The notes beneath the pieces were generated by a model. The model searched no databases. It was given only the letters and a program-made list of their open reading frames with translations, and was not told the DNA's origin. This document shows, piece after piece, positions 25,368 to 34,187 of a stretch of 64,000 bases of DNA (its first letter is position 1; each line of letters opens with the position of its first letter). Source of the DNA: an uncultured Subdoligranulum sp. (GTDB lineage: Bacteria > Bacillota > Clostridia > Oscillospirales > Ruminococcaceae); assembly GCA_900545545.1 (NCBI GenBank), contig UQZO01000004.1:135591-199590 (forward strand). The letters are read 5' to 3'. The translations under genes were made by a program, and so were the position numbers.

Positions 25368-25760
25368 ATGTCTTTGCTGAAGAAACTGGCCGGTCTGGCC
25401 GTGGGTGCCGCTGCTGTAGGCGCCGCTGTGTATGTGCTGAAAAAGCGTGAGCACGGCGAGGAATACGAGCATATTGTGGGCCCGGAGGACGAGGTTGAAA
25501 CCGACGCCGCCGAGCCCGAAGACGATGCGTCTGCCGAGGCTGAACAGGCCCCTGCTGCCGCTTCTCCCGTTGCTGATGCCGTATTTCAGCCGCCCGTAGC
25601 CGCGCACCCCGTGGAAACCGGCGATGAAACCCCCAATGCCAACCCGGTGGAACTGGGCGCAGTGGAGGTACCCAAGACGGCGGACGGTAAGTACGACGCC
25701 ACCAAGATCGCGGACCCCGCGGACTTTGGCGATTGGGACGAACAGGGCTGCAAGGGTTGA
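25368..25760 (+). CDS. Small acidic membrane-anchored protein of unknown function
   Basis: A 130-residue protein with one N-terminal hydrophobic segment (residues 5-24, rich in Ala, Gly and Val) followed by KKRE and a long, highly acidic, Ala/Pro/Glu-rich tail. The positive residues after the span suggest a cytoplasmic tail or an uncleaved anchor. The C-terminus carries DATKIADPADFGDWD, which looks like a short folded or binding motif. I do not recognise a family. It has its own promoter and terminator, so it is expressed alone between lrgAB and the histidine operon. Confidence 0.7.
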   Translation: MSLLKKLAGLAVGAAAVGAAVYVLKKREHGEEYEHIVGPEDEVETDAAEPEDDASAEAEQAPAAASPVADAVFQPPVAAHPVETGDETPNANPVELGAVEVPKTADGKYDATKIADPADFGDWDEQGCKG

Positions 25761-25775
25761 TAACCAAACGCGTCA

Positions 25776-25811
25776 GGCGCATCTTTGTGTAGGCAAAGGT
25801 GCGCCTTTTTT
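25776..25811 (+). terminator. Intrinsic terminator after the small acidic protein gene
   Basis: A stem of GGCGCATCTTTG-type arms (25776-25787 with 25794-25805, one wobble/mismatch) is followed by TTTTTT. Confidence 0.82.
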
Positions 25812-25835
25812 GTATTCTGTCGCATAAAAATGCAC

Positions 25836-25864
25836 TTTACAACTTTACTGCGCTAAAGTATAAT
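25836..25864 (+). promoter_or_regulatory. Sigma-A promoter of the histidine operon
   Basis: TTTACA (25836-25841), 17-base spacer, TATAAT (25859-25864). The leader to the ATG at 25898 is only about 28 bases, too short for a T-box or His attenuator. Confidence 0.75.
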
Positions 25865-25897
25865 ATTTTTATATGTGTGAGAGGCAGGGAATGTATC

Positions 25898-27478
25898 ATG
25901 GAAATCCAGCTGCAGAATTTTACCCCCGCAGAGCAGGCAACCTTCCGGCTGCGTGCATTGTACGAACAGGCAGGTTACCGCAAATACCGCTGCTCCCGGT
26001 TTGAGGAGTATGCCCTGTATCAGGAGTACCGGCGGTTTCTGTCCGATGCCCAGGTGGTGACTTTTACCGACCTGGACGGCAAACTGCGGGCCATCAAACC
26101 GGATGTGACGCTCTCCATCGCCAAGACGGCCCAGCCCGCCCCCGGGGCGTGCAAGCGCTTCTATTATAATGAGGAAGTCTGCCGCCCCAGCCGGGAAAGC
26201 CACACCTTCCAGACCATTCGCCAGATGGGCCTGGAATGCATGGGGGCGGTGGATGCTGCCGCCCAGGCCGAAGTGGTGCGGTTGGCGCTGCAAAGCCTGG
26301 CAGCGCTGGAAGTGCCCACGGTGCTGGAAGTCAGCCACATGGGCTTTGTCACCGGCCTGCTGGACGCGCTGGCGGTCCCGGAATCCGCCCGCGGCCGTCT
26401 GCTGGAACTGCTCAACGAGAAAAACGCTCACGAGCTGCACGCTGCCGCCCTGGCGGAGGGGCTGGACGAGGACGCAGCCGATGCGCTGTGCAACCTTCTC
26501 ACCCTGCATGGCCCTCTGGGCGCCACGCTGACCGCTGCCCGCACCGCCTGCCGCAGCGAAGCCCAGCACGCCGCCCTGGAAGAACTGCAGGCGCTGCAGA
26601 ACCTGCTGGGGGAGGATGGCCGCGGCACCCAGCTGGACCTGAGCATGGCCGACGAGATGGAATATTACAACGGCCTGGTGTTCACCGGCTATGTGGCCGG
26701 GGTACCCCGGGCAGTGCTCAAGGGTGGCCGGTATGACTACCTGATGCAGCGTTTTACTCCCGGCGCCAACGCCATCGGTTTTGCCATCTACCTGGACGAG
26801 CTGGAACGTCTGGCGGCACAGACCGGTGACACGGTCACCGGCACCGAGCCAGTCTGGCTGAACATCGCCCTGCCCAAGGGCCGCCTGGGTGATAAAGCCT
26901 ACAAGCTGCTGGCGGAAGCAGGCTACCGCGCCAACGAGGATTACAACGATACCCGCAAACTGGTGGTGGAAAATCCCGAAGCCGGGGTGCGGTACTTCCT
27001 GGTCAAGCCCAGCGACGTGGCCATCTATGTGGAACACGGCGCGGCGGATATCGGCATCGTGGGCAAGGATATCCTGACCGAATCCGACGCCGACGTTTAC
27101 GAACTGTTGGATACCGGCATGGGCAAATGCCGCATGTGTGTGGCAGGTCCTAAGAATTTTGTGGATGACGAAAGCCGTGCCCTGCGGGTGGCCACCAAGT
27201 TTGTCAATATTGCCCGGGACCACTACGAGCGCCGGGGCCGGGATATCGATATCATCAAGCTCAACGGCTCCATCGAACTGGCGCCCATTCTGGGACTCTC
27301 CGATGTGATCGTGGATATTGTGGAAACCGGCACCACCCTGCGGGAAAACAACCTGACCGTCATCGAGGAATTCATGCCGATCTCGGCCCGGTTCATCGCC
27401 AACAAGGCCAGCTACAAGTTCAAATACCAGCAGATGACCGAGCTGCTCAATAAAATGAAGGAGGCCCTTGCCCAATGA
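25898..27478 (+). CDS. hisZG: Fused HisZ-HisG: ATP phosphoribosyltransferase regulatory and catalytic subunits
   Basis: A 526-residue fusion. Residues 1 to about 315 are HisZ, a histidyl-tRNA-synthetase-like regulatory domain (FEEYALYQEYRRF, DLDGKLRAIKPDVTLSIAKT, FYYNEEVCR, DEMEYYNGLVFTGYV, KGGRYDYLMQRF). Residues about 320-526 are a short-form HisG (LPKGRLGDKAYKLLAEAGY, VKPSDVAIYVEHGAADIGIVGKD, ADVIVDIVETGTTL-type phosphate loop). Together they catalyse and feedback-control the first step of histidine synthesis, condensing ATP with PRPP. Short HisG normally needs a separate HisZ, so fusion keeps the pair stoichiometric. The ATG follows a weak AGGCAGGG site. It overlaps hisD by four bases. 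Confidence 0.9.
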   Translation: MEIQLQNFTPAEQATFRLRALYEQAGYRKYRCSRFEEYALYQEYRRFLSDAQVVTFTDLDGKLRAIKPDVTLSIAKTAQPAPGACKRFYYNEEVCRPSRESHTFQTIRQMGLECMGAVDAAAQAEVVRLALQSLAALEVPTVLEVSHMGFVTGLLDALAVPESARGRLLELLNEKNAHELHAAALAEGLDEDAADALCNLLTLHGPLGATLTAARTACRSEAQHAALEELQALQNLLGEDGRGTQLDLSMADEMEYYNGLVFTGYVAGVPRAVLKGGRYDYLMQRFTPGANAIGFAIYLDELERLAAQTGDTVTGTEPVWLNIALPKGRLGDKAYKLLAEAGYRANEDYNDTRKLVVENPEAGVRYFLVKPSDVAIYVEHGAADIGIVGKDILTESDADVYELLDTGMGKCRMCVAGPKNFVDDESRALRVATKFVNIARDHYERRGRDIDIIKLNGSIELAPILGLSDVIVDIVETGTTLRENNLTVIEEFMPISARFIANKASYKFKYQQMTELLNKMKEALAQ

Positions 27479-28764
27479 TCCGCCTGTATGATTTTGACGA
27501 AGTAAAACCCGAAGAAATCCTTAACCGTGATATCCGCGCCGAGGCTGACGTGGAGGCAACCGTGGATGCCATCATTGCCGATGTGCGCGCCCGGGGGGAT
27601 GCAGCCCTCATTGAGTACGCGGCCAAATTCGACCATGCCCAGCTGACCTCGGTGCAGGTCACCCAGCAGGAGATCGACGAAGCCTTTGCGGAACTGGAAG
27701 CCCAGGACCCCGAATTCATCACCACCCTGAAGATGGCGGCCGAGAACATCCGCCATTTCCACGAGCAGCAGCTTCACAAAAACTTTGTTCTTACCGACAA
27801 ACCCGGCGTGGTGCTGGGCCAGAAATACACCCCCATCCAGCGGGCGGGCGTTTATGTGCCGGGCGGCACGGCAGCCTACCCCTCCACCGTGCTCATGGAT
27901 GTGATCCCCGCCAAGGTGGCCGGTGTCAAGCAGATCGTTATGACCACCCCGGCAGGGCCCGGCGGCAAGGTCAATCCCGGCATTCTGGCCGCCGCGGTCA
28001 TCGCAGGTATCGACCTCATCTTCAAGACCGGCGGCGCCCAGGCAGTGGCGGCGCTGGCCTACGGCACCGAGAGTGTACCCGCTGTGGATAAGATCGTCGG
28101 CCCCGGCAACATCTATGTGGCCACCGCCAAGCGCAAGGTGTTCGGCAAGGTGGGCATCGATATGATTGCCGGTCCGTCGGAAATTCTTGTGTTGGCCGAC
28201 GGCAGCTGCAACCCGGCCTGGGTGGCGGCCGACCTGCTCAGCCAGGCAGAACACGACAAACTGGCCACCCCGGTTCTTGTTACCGACAGCTGGGACCTGG
28301 CCAAAGCGGTGCAGGCAGAACTGGAAGTGCAGATCCCCCAGCTGCCCCGTGCGGCCATCGCCCGGGCCAGCGTGGATACCAACGGCAAGATCATCGTTAC
28401 CGACGATATGAACAAGGCTATCGAGGCCGTCAACATCATCGCGCCGGAACATCTGGAAATCTGCGTGGATGATCCCTTTGCGGTGCTCAACCGGGTAGAG
28501 AATGCAGGCAGCATCTTCCTGGGCAAGAATGTGCCGGAAGCTTTGGGCGACTATTTTGCCGGGCCCAATCACACCCTGCCCACCAGCGGCACCGCCCGGT
28601 TCAGCAGCCCCCTGGGCGTGGATGATTTCGTCAAGAAATCCAGCTTCATCTACTATACCCGCGAAGCCCTGGGCCAGGTGGAAAAACGCATCGCCAATTT
28701 TGCCGAGCACGAGGGTCTGCACGCCCACGCCAAGAGCGTGACCATCCGTTTTGAGGACCAGTGA
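27475..28764 (+). CDS. hisD: Histidinol dehydrogenase
   Basis: This 429-residue zinc enzyme carries out the last two steps of histidine synthesis, oxidising L-histidinol to L-histidine with two NAD+. Family features are YVPGGTAAYPSTVLMDVIPAKVAGV, NPGILAAAVIAGIDLIFKTGGAQAVAALAYGT (in that order), VGPGNIYVATAKR, the SQAEHDK zinc/catalytic segment, APEHLEI and GPNHTLPTSGTARF. Length is normal. The start overlaps the hisZG stop in an ATGA junction, so translation is coupled. Confidence 0.96.
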   Translation: MIRLYDFDEVKPEEILNRDIRAEADVEATVDAIIADVRARGDAALIEYAAKFDHAQLTSVQVTQQEIDEAFAELEAQDPEFITTLKMAAENIRHFHEQQLHKNFVLTDKPGVVLGQKYTPIQRAGVYVPGGTAAYPSTVLMDVIPAKVAGVKQIVMTTPAGPGGKVNPGILAAAVIAGIDLIFKTGGAQAVAALAYGTESVPAVDKIVGPGNIYVATAKRKVFGKVGIDMIAGPSEILVLADGSCNPAWVAADLLSQAEHDKLATPVLVTDSWDLAKAVQAELEVQIPQLPRAAIARASVDTNGKIIVTDDMNKAIEAVNIIAPEHLEICVDDPFAVLNRVENAGSIFLGKNVPEALGDYFAGPNHTLPTSGTARFSSPLGVDDFVKKSSFIYYTREALGQVEKRIANFAEHEGLHAHAKSVTIRFEDQ

Positions 28765-28780
28765 GCGGGAGGCAACAAGG

Positions 28781-29848
28781 ATGAGCCGATATTTTACCAA
28801 GACGTTGGAAACGCTGGAACCCTACACCCCCGGCGAACAGCTGAAAATGGAAAACCTCGTCAAGCTCAACGCCAACGAAAACCCCTACCCGCCGGCACCC
28901 GGTGTGGCGGCGGCGGTAGCGGCGGCGGTGCCGGGGCTGCGGCTGTACTCTGACCTGACCAACGCCGGGCTGAACCGCGCCATCGCGGACCATTGGGGCG
29001 CCAGGCCGGAAAATGTACTTTGCGGCAACGGCAGCGACGAAAATCTGCTGTTGGCGCTGCGGGCCTTCTGTGATGAGCAAACCCCGCTGGCCTTTGCGGA
29101 TATCACCTACAGTTTTTACCCGGTGTTGTGCGACCTGCTGCACATCCCCCGGCATGTGATTCCGCTGGAAGAGGACTTTACCATCGATCTGCGCAAGTAC
29201 TGCGGCCTGCACGAAACCATTGTCATTGCCAACCCCAATGCTCCCACCAGCCTGCTGGCGCCGGTGGAAGCCATCGAGGAAGTGCTGCGCACCAACCCCG
29301 ATAACGTGGTCATTGTGGATGAAACCTACATAGAGTTTGCCCCGGCGGGTTCCACCTGCCTGCCGCTGCTGGAAAAGTACGAGAATCTCGTGATCACCCA
29401 TACCTTCTCCAAAACCCATAATCTGGCAGGGGCGCGGCTGGGCTTCTGCCTGGCACGGCCGGAACTCATCGCCGATATGAACCGGGTCAAGTTCAGCTAC
29501 AGCCCCTATAACGTCAATTCGCTGACCCAGGCGGCGGGAACCGCGGCCATCCGGGATGAAGCCTATTTCCGGCAGGTGACCCAAAAGGTGCTGGCCACCC
29601 GGGCTGATACCACCGAAAAACTGCGGGCGCGGGGCTTTACGGTGCTGGATTCGGCCACCAATTTCCTGTTTGCCACCACCGACCGGATGCCCTGCAAGGC
29701 GATTTTTGAGCAGCTGCGCACCCGCGGCATCCTGATCCGCCATTTCAGCGCGCCGCGCATCGACAACTGGCTGCGCATCACCATCGGCACGCCGGAACAG
29801 ATGCAGCGCTTCTTTGCGGCGCTGGATGAAATTCTGCCGCAGGAATGA
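28781..29848 (+). CDS. hisC: Histidinol-phosphate aminotransferase
   Basis: This 355-residue PLP-dependent aminotransferase converts imidazole acetol phosphate and glutamate to histidinol phosphate. Visible motifs are KLNANENPYPP near the N-terminus, GNGSDENLLLALRAFC for the cofactor phosphate, IANPNAPTS, VDETYIEFA and the Schiff-base lysine in TFSKTHNLAGARLGF. The ATG at 28781 follows GGGAGG and is preferred to an in-frame start within hisD. It lies 16 bases downstream of hisD. Confidence 0.95.
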   Translation: MSRYFTKTLETLEPYTPGEQLKMENLVKLNANENPYPPAPGVAAAVAAAVPGLRLYSDLTNAGLNRAIADHWGARPENVLCGNGSDENLLLALRAFCDEQTPLAFADITYSFYPVLCDLLHIPRHVIPLEEDFTIDLRKYCGLHETIVIANPNAPTSLLAPVEAIEEVLRTNPDNVVIVDETYIEFAPAGSTCLPLLEKYENLVITHTFSKTHNLAGARLGFCLARPELIADMNRVKFSYSPYNVNSLTQAAGTAAIRDEAYFRQVTQKVLATRADTTEKLRARGFTVLDSATNFLFATTDRMPCKAIFEQLRTRGILIRHFSAPRIDNWLRITIGTPEQMQRFFAALDEILPQE

Positions 29849-29873
29849 AAACATCAAGAGGAGGGAATACCCC

Positions 29874-30491
29874 ATGATTGCCATTGTGGATTACGGCGTC
29901 GGCAACCTGTTCAGCCTGTCGTCCAGCGTACAAAGTCTCGGGGCCGAAGTACGGGTCACCGGCAAGGCCGAAGATTTGCGGGCGGCCAGCCATATCCTGC
30001 TGCCCGGCGTGGGCGCTTTTGCCGATGCCATGGCCAAGCTGCAAGCCACCGGTCTTGTCCCCGTCATTCAAGAGGAAGTGCAGCGCAAGCCGCTGCTGGG
30101 CATCTGCCTTGGCATGCAGCTGCTGTTTGAAAAAAGCTATGAGTACGGCGAACATGCCGGTCTGGGGCTGATTCCCGGTGCCGTCTGCCCGCTGGTCGAT
30201 GATTTGCAGGACCCTTCGCTGAAAGTACCGCATATCGGCTGGAACGCCATGAACATCGTGCCGGGGCGGGAAAATGACCCCCTGTTCCGCTATGTGAAAA
30301 ACGGGGAATACGTCTACTACGTGCACAGCTACTACGCCAAAAACTGTGCGGCCTCCACGCTGGCCACCAGCGAGTACAGCATCCCGGTGACGGGGGCGGT
30401 GCGCAGCGGCAACGTCTATGGCACCCAGTTCCATCCCGAAAAATCCGGCGATACCGGCCTGCGCCTGCTCAAGGCGTTTGCCGAACTGTAA
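29874..30491 (+). CDS. hisH: Imidazole glycerol phosphate synthase, glutaminase subunit
   Basis: This 205-residue class I glutamine amidotransferase releases ammonia for HisF. The triad is visible: the nucleophile Cys in GICLGMQLLFE and His/Glu in FHPEKSG near the C-terminus. The N-terminus IAIVDYGVGNLFSL and the LPGVGAFADAM oxyanion region are typical. The ATG at 29874 follows GAGGAGGG. It lies 25 bases downstream of hisC, followed by hisA and hisF. Confidence 0.95.
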   Translation: MIAIVDYGVGNLFSLSSSVQSLGAEVRVTGKAEDLRAASHILLPGVGAFADAMAKLQATGLVPVIQEEVQRKPLLGICLGMQLLFEKSYEYGEHAGLGLIPGAVCPLVDDLQDPSLKVPHIGWNAMNIVPGRENDPLFRYVKNGEYVYYVHSYYAKNCAASTLATSEYSIPVTGAVRSGNVYGTQFHPEKSGDTGLRLLKAFAEL

Positions 30492-30503
30492 GGAGGGAAA
30501 AGC

Positions 30504-31220
30504 ATGAAACTGTATCCCGCCATTGATCTGCGCGGCGGTCAGGCCGTGCGGCTCTACCAGGGCGATTATGACCAGATGACCGTCTATAACGCCGACCCCG
30601 TGGCCCAGGCCCGGTCCTTTATCGAGGCCGGGGCCAGGTATCTCCACGTGGTGGACCTGGACGGCGCCAAGGATGACACCACCGCCAACTTGCAGACCAT
30701 TGCCGCCATCGCCAAACTGGGCGGGCTGAAAATCGAGGTGGGCGGCGGCATCCGGGACGAGGAACGCATCCGGCGGTACCTTGATCTCGGGGTGGACCGC
30801 TGCATCCTCGGCACCATCGCGGTGAAGGATTTTGCCTTTACCGAAAAAATGGCCCAGACCTACGGTTCCCGCATTGCGGTGGGCGTCGATATGAAACAGG
30901 GCTATGTGGCCGTCAACGGCTGGAAAGAAGTCACCCCCGAACCGGGCATCGATTTCTGCCGCCGCTGTGCCGCTGCGGGTGTGGAGGCCATCATCGCCAC
31001 CGATATCTCCCGGGACGGCACCATGCAGGGTACCAACCTGGACCTCTACCGGGAGCTGCTGACGATTCCCGGCATCGAGGTCACGGCCTCCGGCGGCATC
31101 GCCCGCATGGAGGAACTGGCCGAGCTGCAGGCCATGGGCTGCCATGCGGCCATCCTGGGCAAATCCATCTACACCGGTGCCATCGACCTGGCCGAGGCCG
31201 TGCGCCGCTATCAGGACTGA
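30504..31220 (+). CDS. hisA: ProFAR isomerase
   Basis: A 238-residue beta/alpha-barrel enzyme that isomerises N'-formimino-5-aminoimidazole carboxamide ribotide to PRFAR. The catalytic Asp sits in YPAIDLRGGQAVRL at the N-terminus and its partner in ATDISRDGTMQGTN; phosphate-binding loops VGGGIRDEERI and ASGGIARMEEL are present. It starts 12 bases after hisH with AAGGAGGG. Length is normal. Confidence 0.96.
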   Translation: MKLYPAIDLRGGQAVRLYQGDYDQMTVYNADPVAQARSFIEAGARYLHVVDLDGAKDDTTANLQTIAAIAKLGGLKIEVGGGIRDEERIRRYLDLGVDRCILGTIAVKDFAFTEKMAQTYGSRIAVGVDMKQGYVAVNGWKEVTPEPGIDFCRRCAAAGVEAIIATDISRDGTMQGTNLDLYRELLTIPGIEVTASGGIARMEELAELQAMGCHAAILGKSIYTGAIDLAEAVRRYQD

Positions 31221-31232
31221 GGAGGGCGCAGC

Positions 31233-31991
31233 ATGATTACCAAACGCATCATTCCCTGCCTGGACGTGAAAAACGGCCGCGTCGTCAAGGGTGTCAACTT
31301 TGAAGGCTTGCAGGACATGGCCGACCCGGTGGAGATGGCCCGCTATTACAACGAATCCGGCGCCGACGAACTGGTATTCTATGATATCACCGCCAGCGTG
31401 GAGGGGCGCACCCTCTTTACCGATATTCTGCGTCAGGTAGCCAGCCAGATTTTTATTCCGCTGACGGTGGGCGGCGGCATCCGCACGCTGGAGGACTTTG
31501 ACCGGGTGCTCAAATGCGGCGCCGACAAAGTCAGCGTCAACTCCGGCGCCATCGCCAACCCCGATATCATCCCGGCGGCTGCCCAGAAATACGGCAACCA
31601 GTGCGTGGTACTTTCCGCCGATATCAAGCGTGTGGACGGCAGATTCATGCTCTTTGCCAAAGGCGGACGGGAAAACACCGGCATCGACGCACTGGACTGG
31701 CTGGAGCGGGGCGTGAAGAACGGCGCCGGGGAACTGGTGGTCAACTCCATCGACACCGACGGCGTCAAGAACGGCTTCGATCTGGAACTGCTGGATGCAG
31801 TGGCTGCACGGTGCGCTGTGCCCATCATCGCCTCGGGCGGTGCCGGCTGTAAGGAGGATTTTCTCACCCTGTTCCGGGATCATCCGGCGGTGGATGCGGG
31901 GCTGGCGGCCTCCATCTTCCACACCAAACAGGTGGAAATCCGCGATCTCAAACACTATCTGCGGGAAAACGGCATCGAAATGCGTCTTTGA
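31233..31991 (+). CDS. hisF: Imidazole glycerol phosphate synthase, cyclase subunit
   Basis: A 252-residue barrel enzyme that joins with HisH to make imidazole glycerol phosphate and AICAR from PRFAR and ammonia. The first catalytic Asp is in IPCLDVKNGRVVKGVNF, the second in SIDTDGVKNGFD; VGGGIRTLEDF and ASGGAGCKEDF are the phosphate loops. It starts 12 bases after hisA with GAGGAGGG. The frame continues smoothly from the operon. Confidence 0.96.
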   Translation: MITKRIIPCLDVKNGRVVKGVNFEGLQDMADPVEMARYYNESGADELVFYDITASVEGRTLFTDILRQVASQIFIPLTVGGGIRTLEDFDRVLKCGADKVSVNSGAIANPDIIPAAAQKYGNQCVVLSADIKRVDGRFMLFAKGGRENTGIDALDWLERGVKNGAGELVVNSIDTDGVKNGFDLELLDAVAARCAVPIIASGGAGCKEDFLTLFRDHPAVDAGLAASIFHTKQVEIRDLKHYLRENGIEMRL

Positions 31992-31995
31992 CCCC

Positions 31996-32024
31996 TTGCC
32001 AAACGCCGCAAAAACAGGTACACT
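31996..32024 (+). promoter_or_regulatory. Possible internal promoter before hisIE
   Basis: TTGCCA (31996-32001), 17-base spacer, TACACT (32019-32024), in the 109-base gap between hisF and hisIE, the largest gap in the operon. Confidence 0.5.
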
Positions 32025-32100
32025 ATAACTATGTTTCCTTGGGCGGGCGGTGCCATCGGTGCGGCCCGCGCCAAACGTTCTTGAGGAGGAGGTTTCTCAG

Positions 32101-32757
32101 ATGGAAATCACCCAGAATTCCCAATCGCTTCATTTTAATTCCCATGGTCTGATTCCGGCCATTGTGCAGGATCACTACACCAAAGAGGTGCTGACCCTGG
32201 CCTACATGAATGCCGAGACGCTGGCTTTGACCATTGCCGAAGGCCGCACGGTGTTCTGGTCCCGCAGCCGCCAGGAAATCTGGCGCAAGGGCGAAACGTC
32301 CGGCAACGTTCAGCGCGTGGTTTCCATCACGGCGGACTGCGACAAGGATGCCCTCGTCATCGACGTCATCAAGTCCGGCCCGGCCTGCCATACCGGCGCC
32401 GAGAGCTGCTTCTTCAACCCGGTCTATGTCTCGGACGAACTCAAGCAGTTCACCTGGCAGGGCCTCTATGAACTGATCGAGGGCCGCAAGACCGACCCCC
32501 AGGAAGGCAGCTACACCAGCTACCTCTTCGACAAAGGTCTGGAAAAGATCCTCAAGAAGGTGGGCGAGGAATCCACCGAAGTGATCATTGCCGGTGCCAA
32601 GCGCGATAAAGAGGAAACGATCTACGAGATCAGCGACCTGGCCTACCACGTGATGGTGCTTATGATTGAACTGGGCATCTCGGTGGAGGATATCACCAAA
32701 GAGCTGGAAAAGCGGCATGTAATCGACCATAAAGTAAAGCAGGAAAGGATGCAGTAA
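32101..32757 (+). CDS. hisIE: Bifunctional phosphoribosyl-AMP cyclohydrolase / phosphoribosyl-ATP pyrophosphatase
   Basis: A 218-residue fusion. HisI (residues 1 to about 115) opens the purine ring of phosphoribosyl-AMP; its zinc site includes [12 protein letters not shown] and [12 protein letters not shown]. HisE (about 120-218) removes pyrophosphate from phosphoribosyl-ATP and has [20 protein letters not shown] and the helical [16 protein letters not shown]. These are steps two and three of the pathway. AGGAGGAGG lies 10 bases upstream of the ATG. The hisJ site overlaps its 3' end. Confidence 0.95.
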   Translation: MEITQNSQSLHFNSHGLIPAIVQDHYTKEVLTLAYMNAETLALTIAEGRTVFWSRSRQEIWRKGETSGNVQRVVSITADCDKDALVIDVIKSGPACHTGAESCFFNPVYVSDELKQFTWQGLYELIEGRKTDPQEGSYTSYLFDKGLEKILKKVGEESTEVIIAGAKRDKEETIYEISDLAYHVMVLMIELGISVEDITKELEKRHVIDHKVKQERMQ

Positions 32758-32759
32758 CT

Positions 32760-33587
32760 ATGGCGGGCGAATACCTGAAAAGTTCCGTCCACGTACACTC
32801 CAAGCTGTGCGACGGCAAAAATACCTTAGAGGAGCTGGCAGTCACCGGGTGGCGCGCCGGGCTGCAGACGCTGGGCTTCAGCGGCCACAGCCACACCCCC
32901 TGCGACCTGGAATACTGCATGACCAAGAGCCGCACTGCGCTCTACAAGGCACAGATCGAAAAGCTGAAAGAACGCTATGCCGGCAAGATGGATATCCTCT
33001 GCGGGCTGGAGTGGGATCTCTTCAGTGACGATAACCCGGCAGATTACGATTACTTCATCGGCAGCTGCCACTATGTCCAGGGCCCCAAAACCGGCAAATA
33101 CTATGAGATCGACTGGCGCGAGAGCGACCTGGCCGCCTGCATTGCCGATGACTTCGACGGCGACGGACTGGCCGTGGTGGAAGCCTACTTTGCCAACGTG
33201 GCCAAGGTGGCGGAAAAGAAACCCACCATCCTGGGCCATTTCGACCTGATCAAGAAGATCAACGGCGACGGCAAGTTCTTCGACGAGCACGACCCCCGCT
33301 ACAAGGCAGCGGCAGACGCTGCGCTGATGGTGGCGGCCCGTAACCGCTGCGTGCTGGAAGTCAACACCTCGGCGGTGTTCCGCGGCTTCCGCAAGGACTT
33401 CTTCCCCTCGGATGAAATCCTCAAGGACTGGCTGGCACTTTCCGGCAATGTGGTCATCACCGCAGACGCTCACGATGCCAAGGCGCTGACCTTCGGCTAT
33501 GAGGAAGCTGCCGCCAAACTCAAGGATCTGGGCTACACCAAGGTACAGGTTCTGGGCAAGGATGGCTTCAAAACCTGCGAACTGTAA
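32760..33587 (+). CDS. hisJ: PHP-family histidinol-phosphatase
   Basis: A 275-residue metallophosphatase with the PHP fold that dephosphorylates histidinol phosphate, the step before HisD. Metal ligands appear in SSVHVHSKLCDG and SGHSHTP at the N-terminus, the Glu in CGLEWDLF, the His in GSCHYV, ILGHFDLI and the final ITADAHDA. It starts two bases after hisIE, with AAAGGA inside hisIE. It replaces the HAD-type HisB phosphatase domain used by enterobacteria. It is the last gene of the operon. Confidence 0.92.
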   Translation: MAGEYLKSSVHVHSKLCDGKNTLEELAVTGWRAGLQTLGFSGHSHTPCDLEYCMTKSRTALYKAQIEKLKERYAGKMDILCGLEWDLFSDDNPADYDYFIGSCHYVQGPKTGKYYEIDWRESDLAACIADDFDGDGLAVVEAYFANVAKVAEKKPTILGHFDLIKKINGDGKFFDEHDPRYKAAADAALMVAARNRCVLEVNTSAVFRGFRKDFFPSDEILKDWLALSGNVVITADAHDAKALTFGYEEAAAKLKDLGYTKVQVLGKDGFKTCEL

Positions 33588-33593
33588 AAATGC

Positions 33594-33637
33594 AAAAAGA
33601 CGCCCCGCATGGGTATTTCCCATGCGGGGCGTTTTTG
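33594..33637. terminator. Bidirectional terminator after the histidine operon
   Basis: A perfect 13-bp stem (33601-33613 with 33619-33631) has TTTTTG on the right and AAAAAG on the left, shared with the convergent Nudix gene. Confidence 0.9.
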
Positions 33638-33638
33638 T

Positions 33639-34115
33639 TTACATCGTTACTTCCTGTCCGTCCAGCAGGGCACGGGTCAGGGTGTCACCGTCGTAGGTCA
33701 GCTCCAGATGAAAAAAGGGAGCGTCCTCGGCCAGCAGCTTGAAAAACAGCTTGTCGCCCGGCCAGATGGGCAGGTCCTGGACGGCCTCTTTGGGTACCCA
33801 TTCCAGCGTGCCTTCGTTGCAGTCGGTCATGGTGCCGGTAAACTCGGTGCAGGTGTACAGGTGCATCCGCTCGGCGGGCCAGGGGGCACAATAAAAATCC
33901 ACGATGCCCCGGTACTGCGGGTTCTGCATCGTCAGGCCGGTTTCCTCCTGCACCTCCCGCAGGGCGCAGGCAAGGGCGGTTTCGCCGGGCTCAAATTTGC
34001 CGCCCACGCCGATCCACTTGTCGTGGTTCACATCCTTTTTCTTTTTGATGCGGTGCAGCATCAGGTAACAGCCGTCCTGCTCCAGATAGCACAGGGTGGT
34101 TTGTAACAAATCCAT
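33639..34115 (-). CDS. Nudix hydrolase (MutT-like, 8-oxo-dGTP-type)
   Basis: A 158-residue Nudix enzyme that hydrolyses nucleoside diphosphate-linked substrates. The full Nudix box is visible, from GGKFEPGETALACALREV to QEETGL, matching G-x5-E-x7-REUxEExGU. LEQDGCYLMLHRIKKKKDVNHDKW is the usual lead-in for MutT/YmfB-type members acting on oxidised dGTP. The ATG at 34115 with GGAGAC is chosen; the frame extends to 34610 only by antisense of spoVT. It lies divergently from spoVT. Substrate is inferred. Confidence 0.87.
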   Translation of the reverse strand: MDLLQTTLCYLEQDGCYLMLHRIKKKKDVNHDKWIGVGGKFEPGETALACALREVQEETGLTMQNPQYRGIVDFYCAPWPAERMHLYTCTEFTGTMTDCNEGTLEWVPKEAVQDLPIWPGDKLFFKLLAEDAPFFHLELTYDGDTLTRALLDGQEVTM

Positions 34116-34187
34116 AGAAAAGTCTCCTATACATAAATCCGGTGTTTTAGCAGATACTACCATAAAACCATAGCGGAGGGAAGTTCT

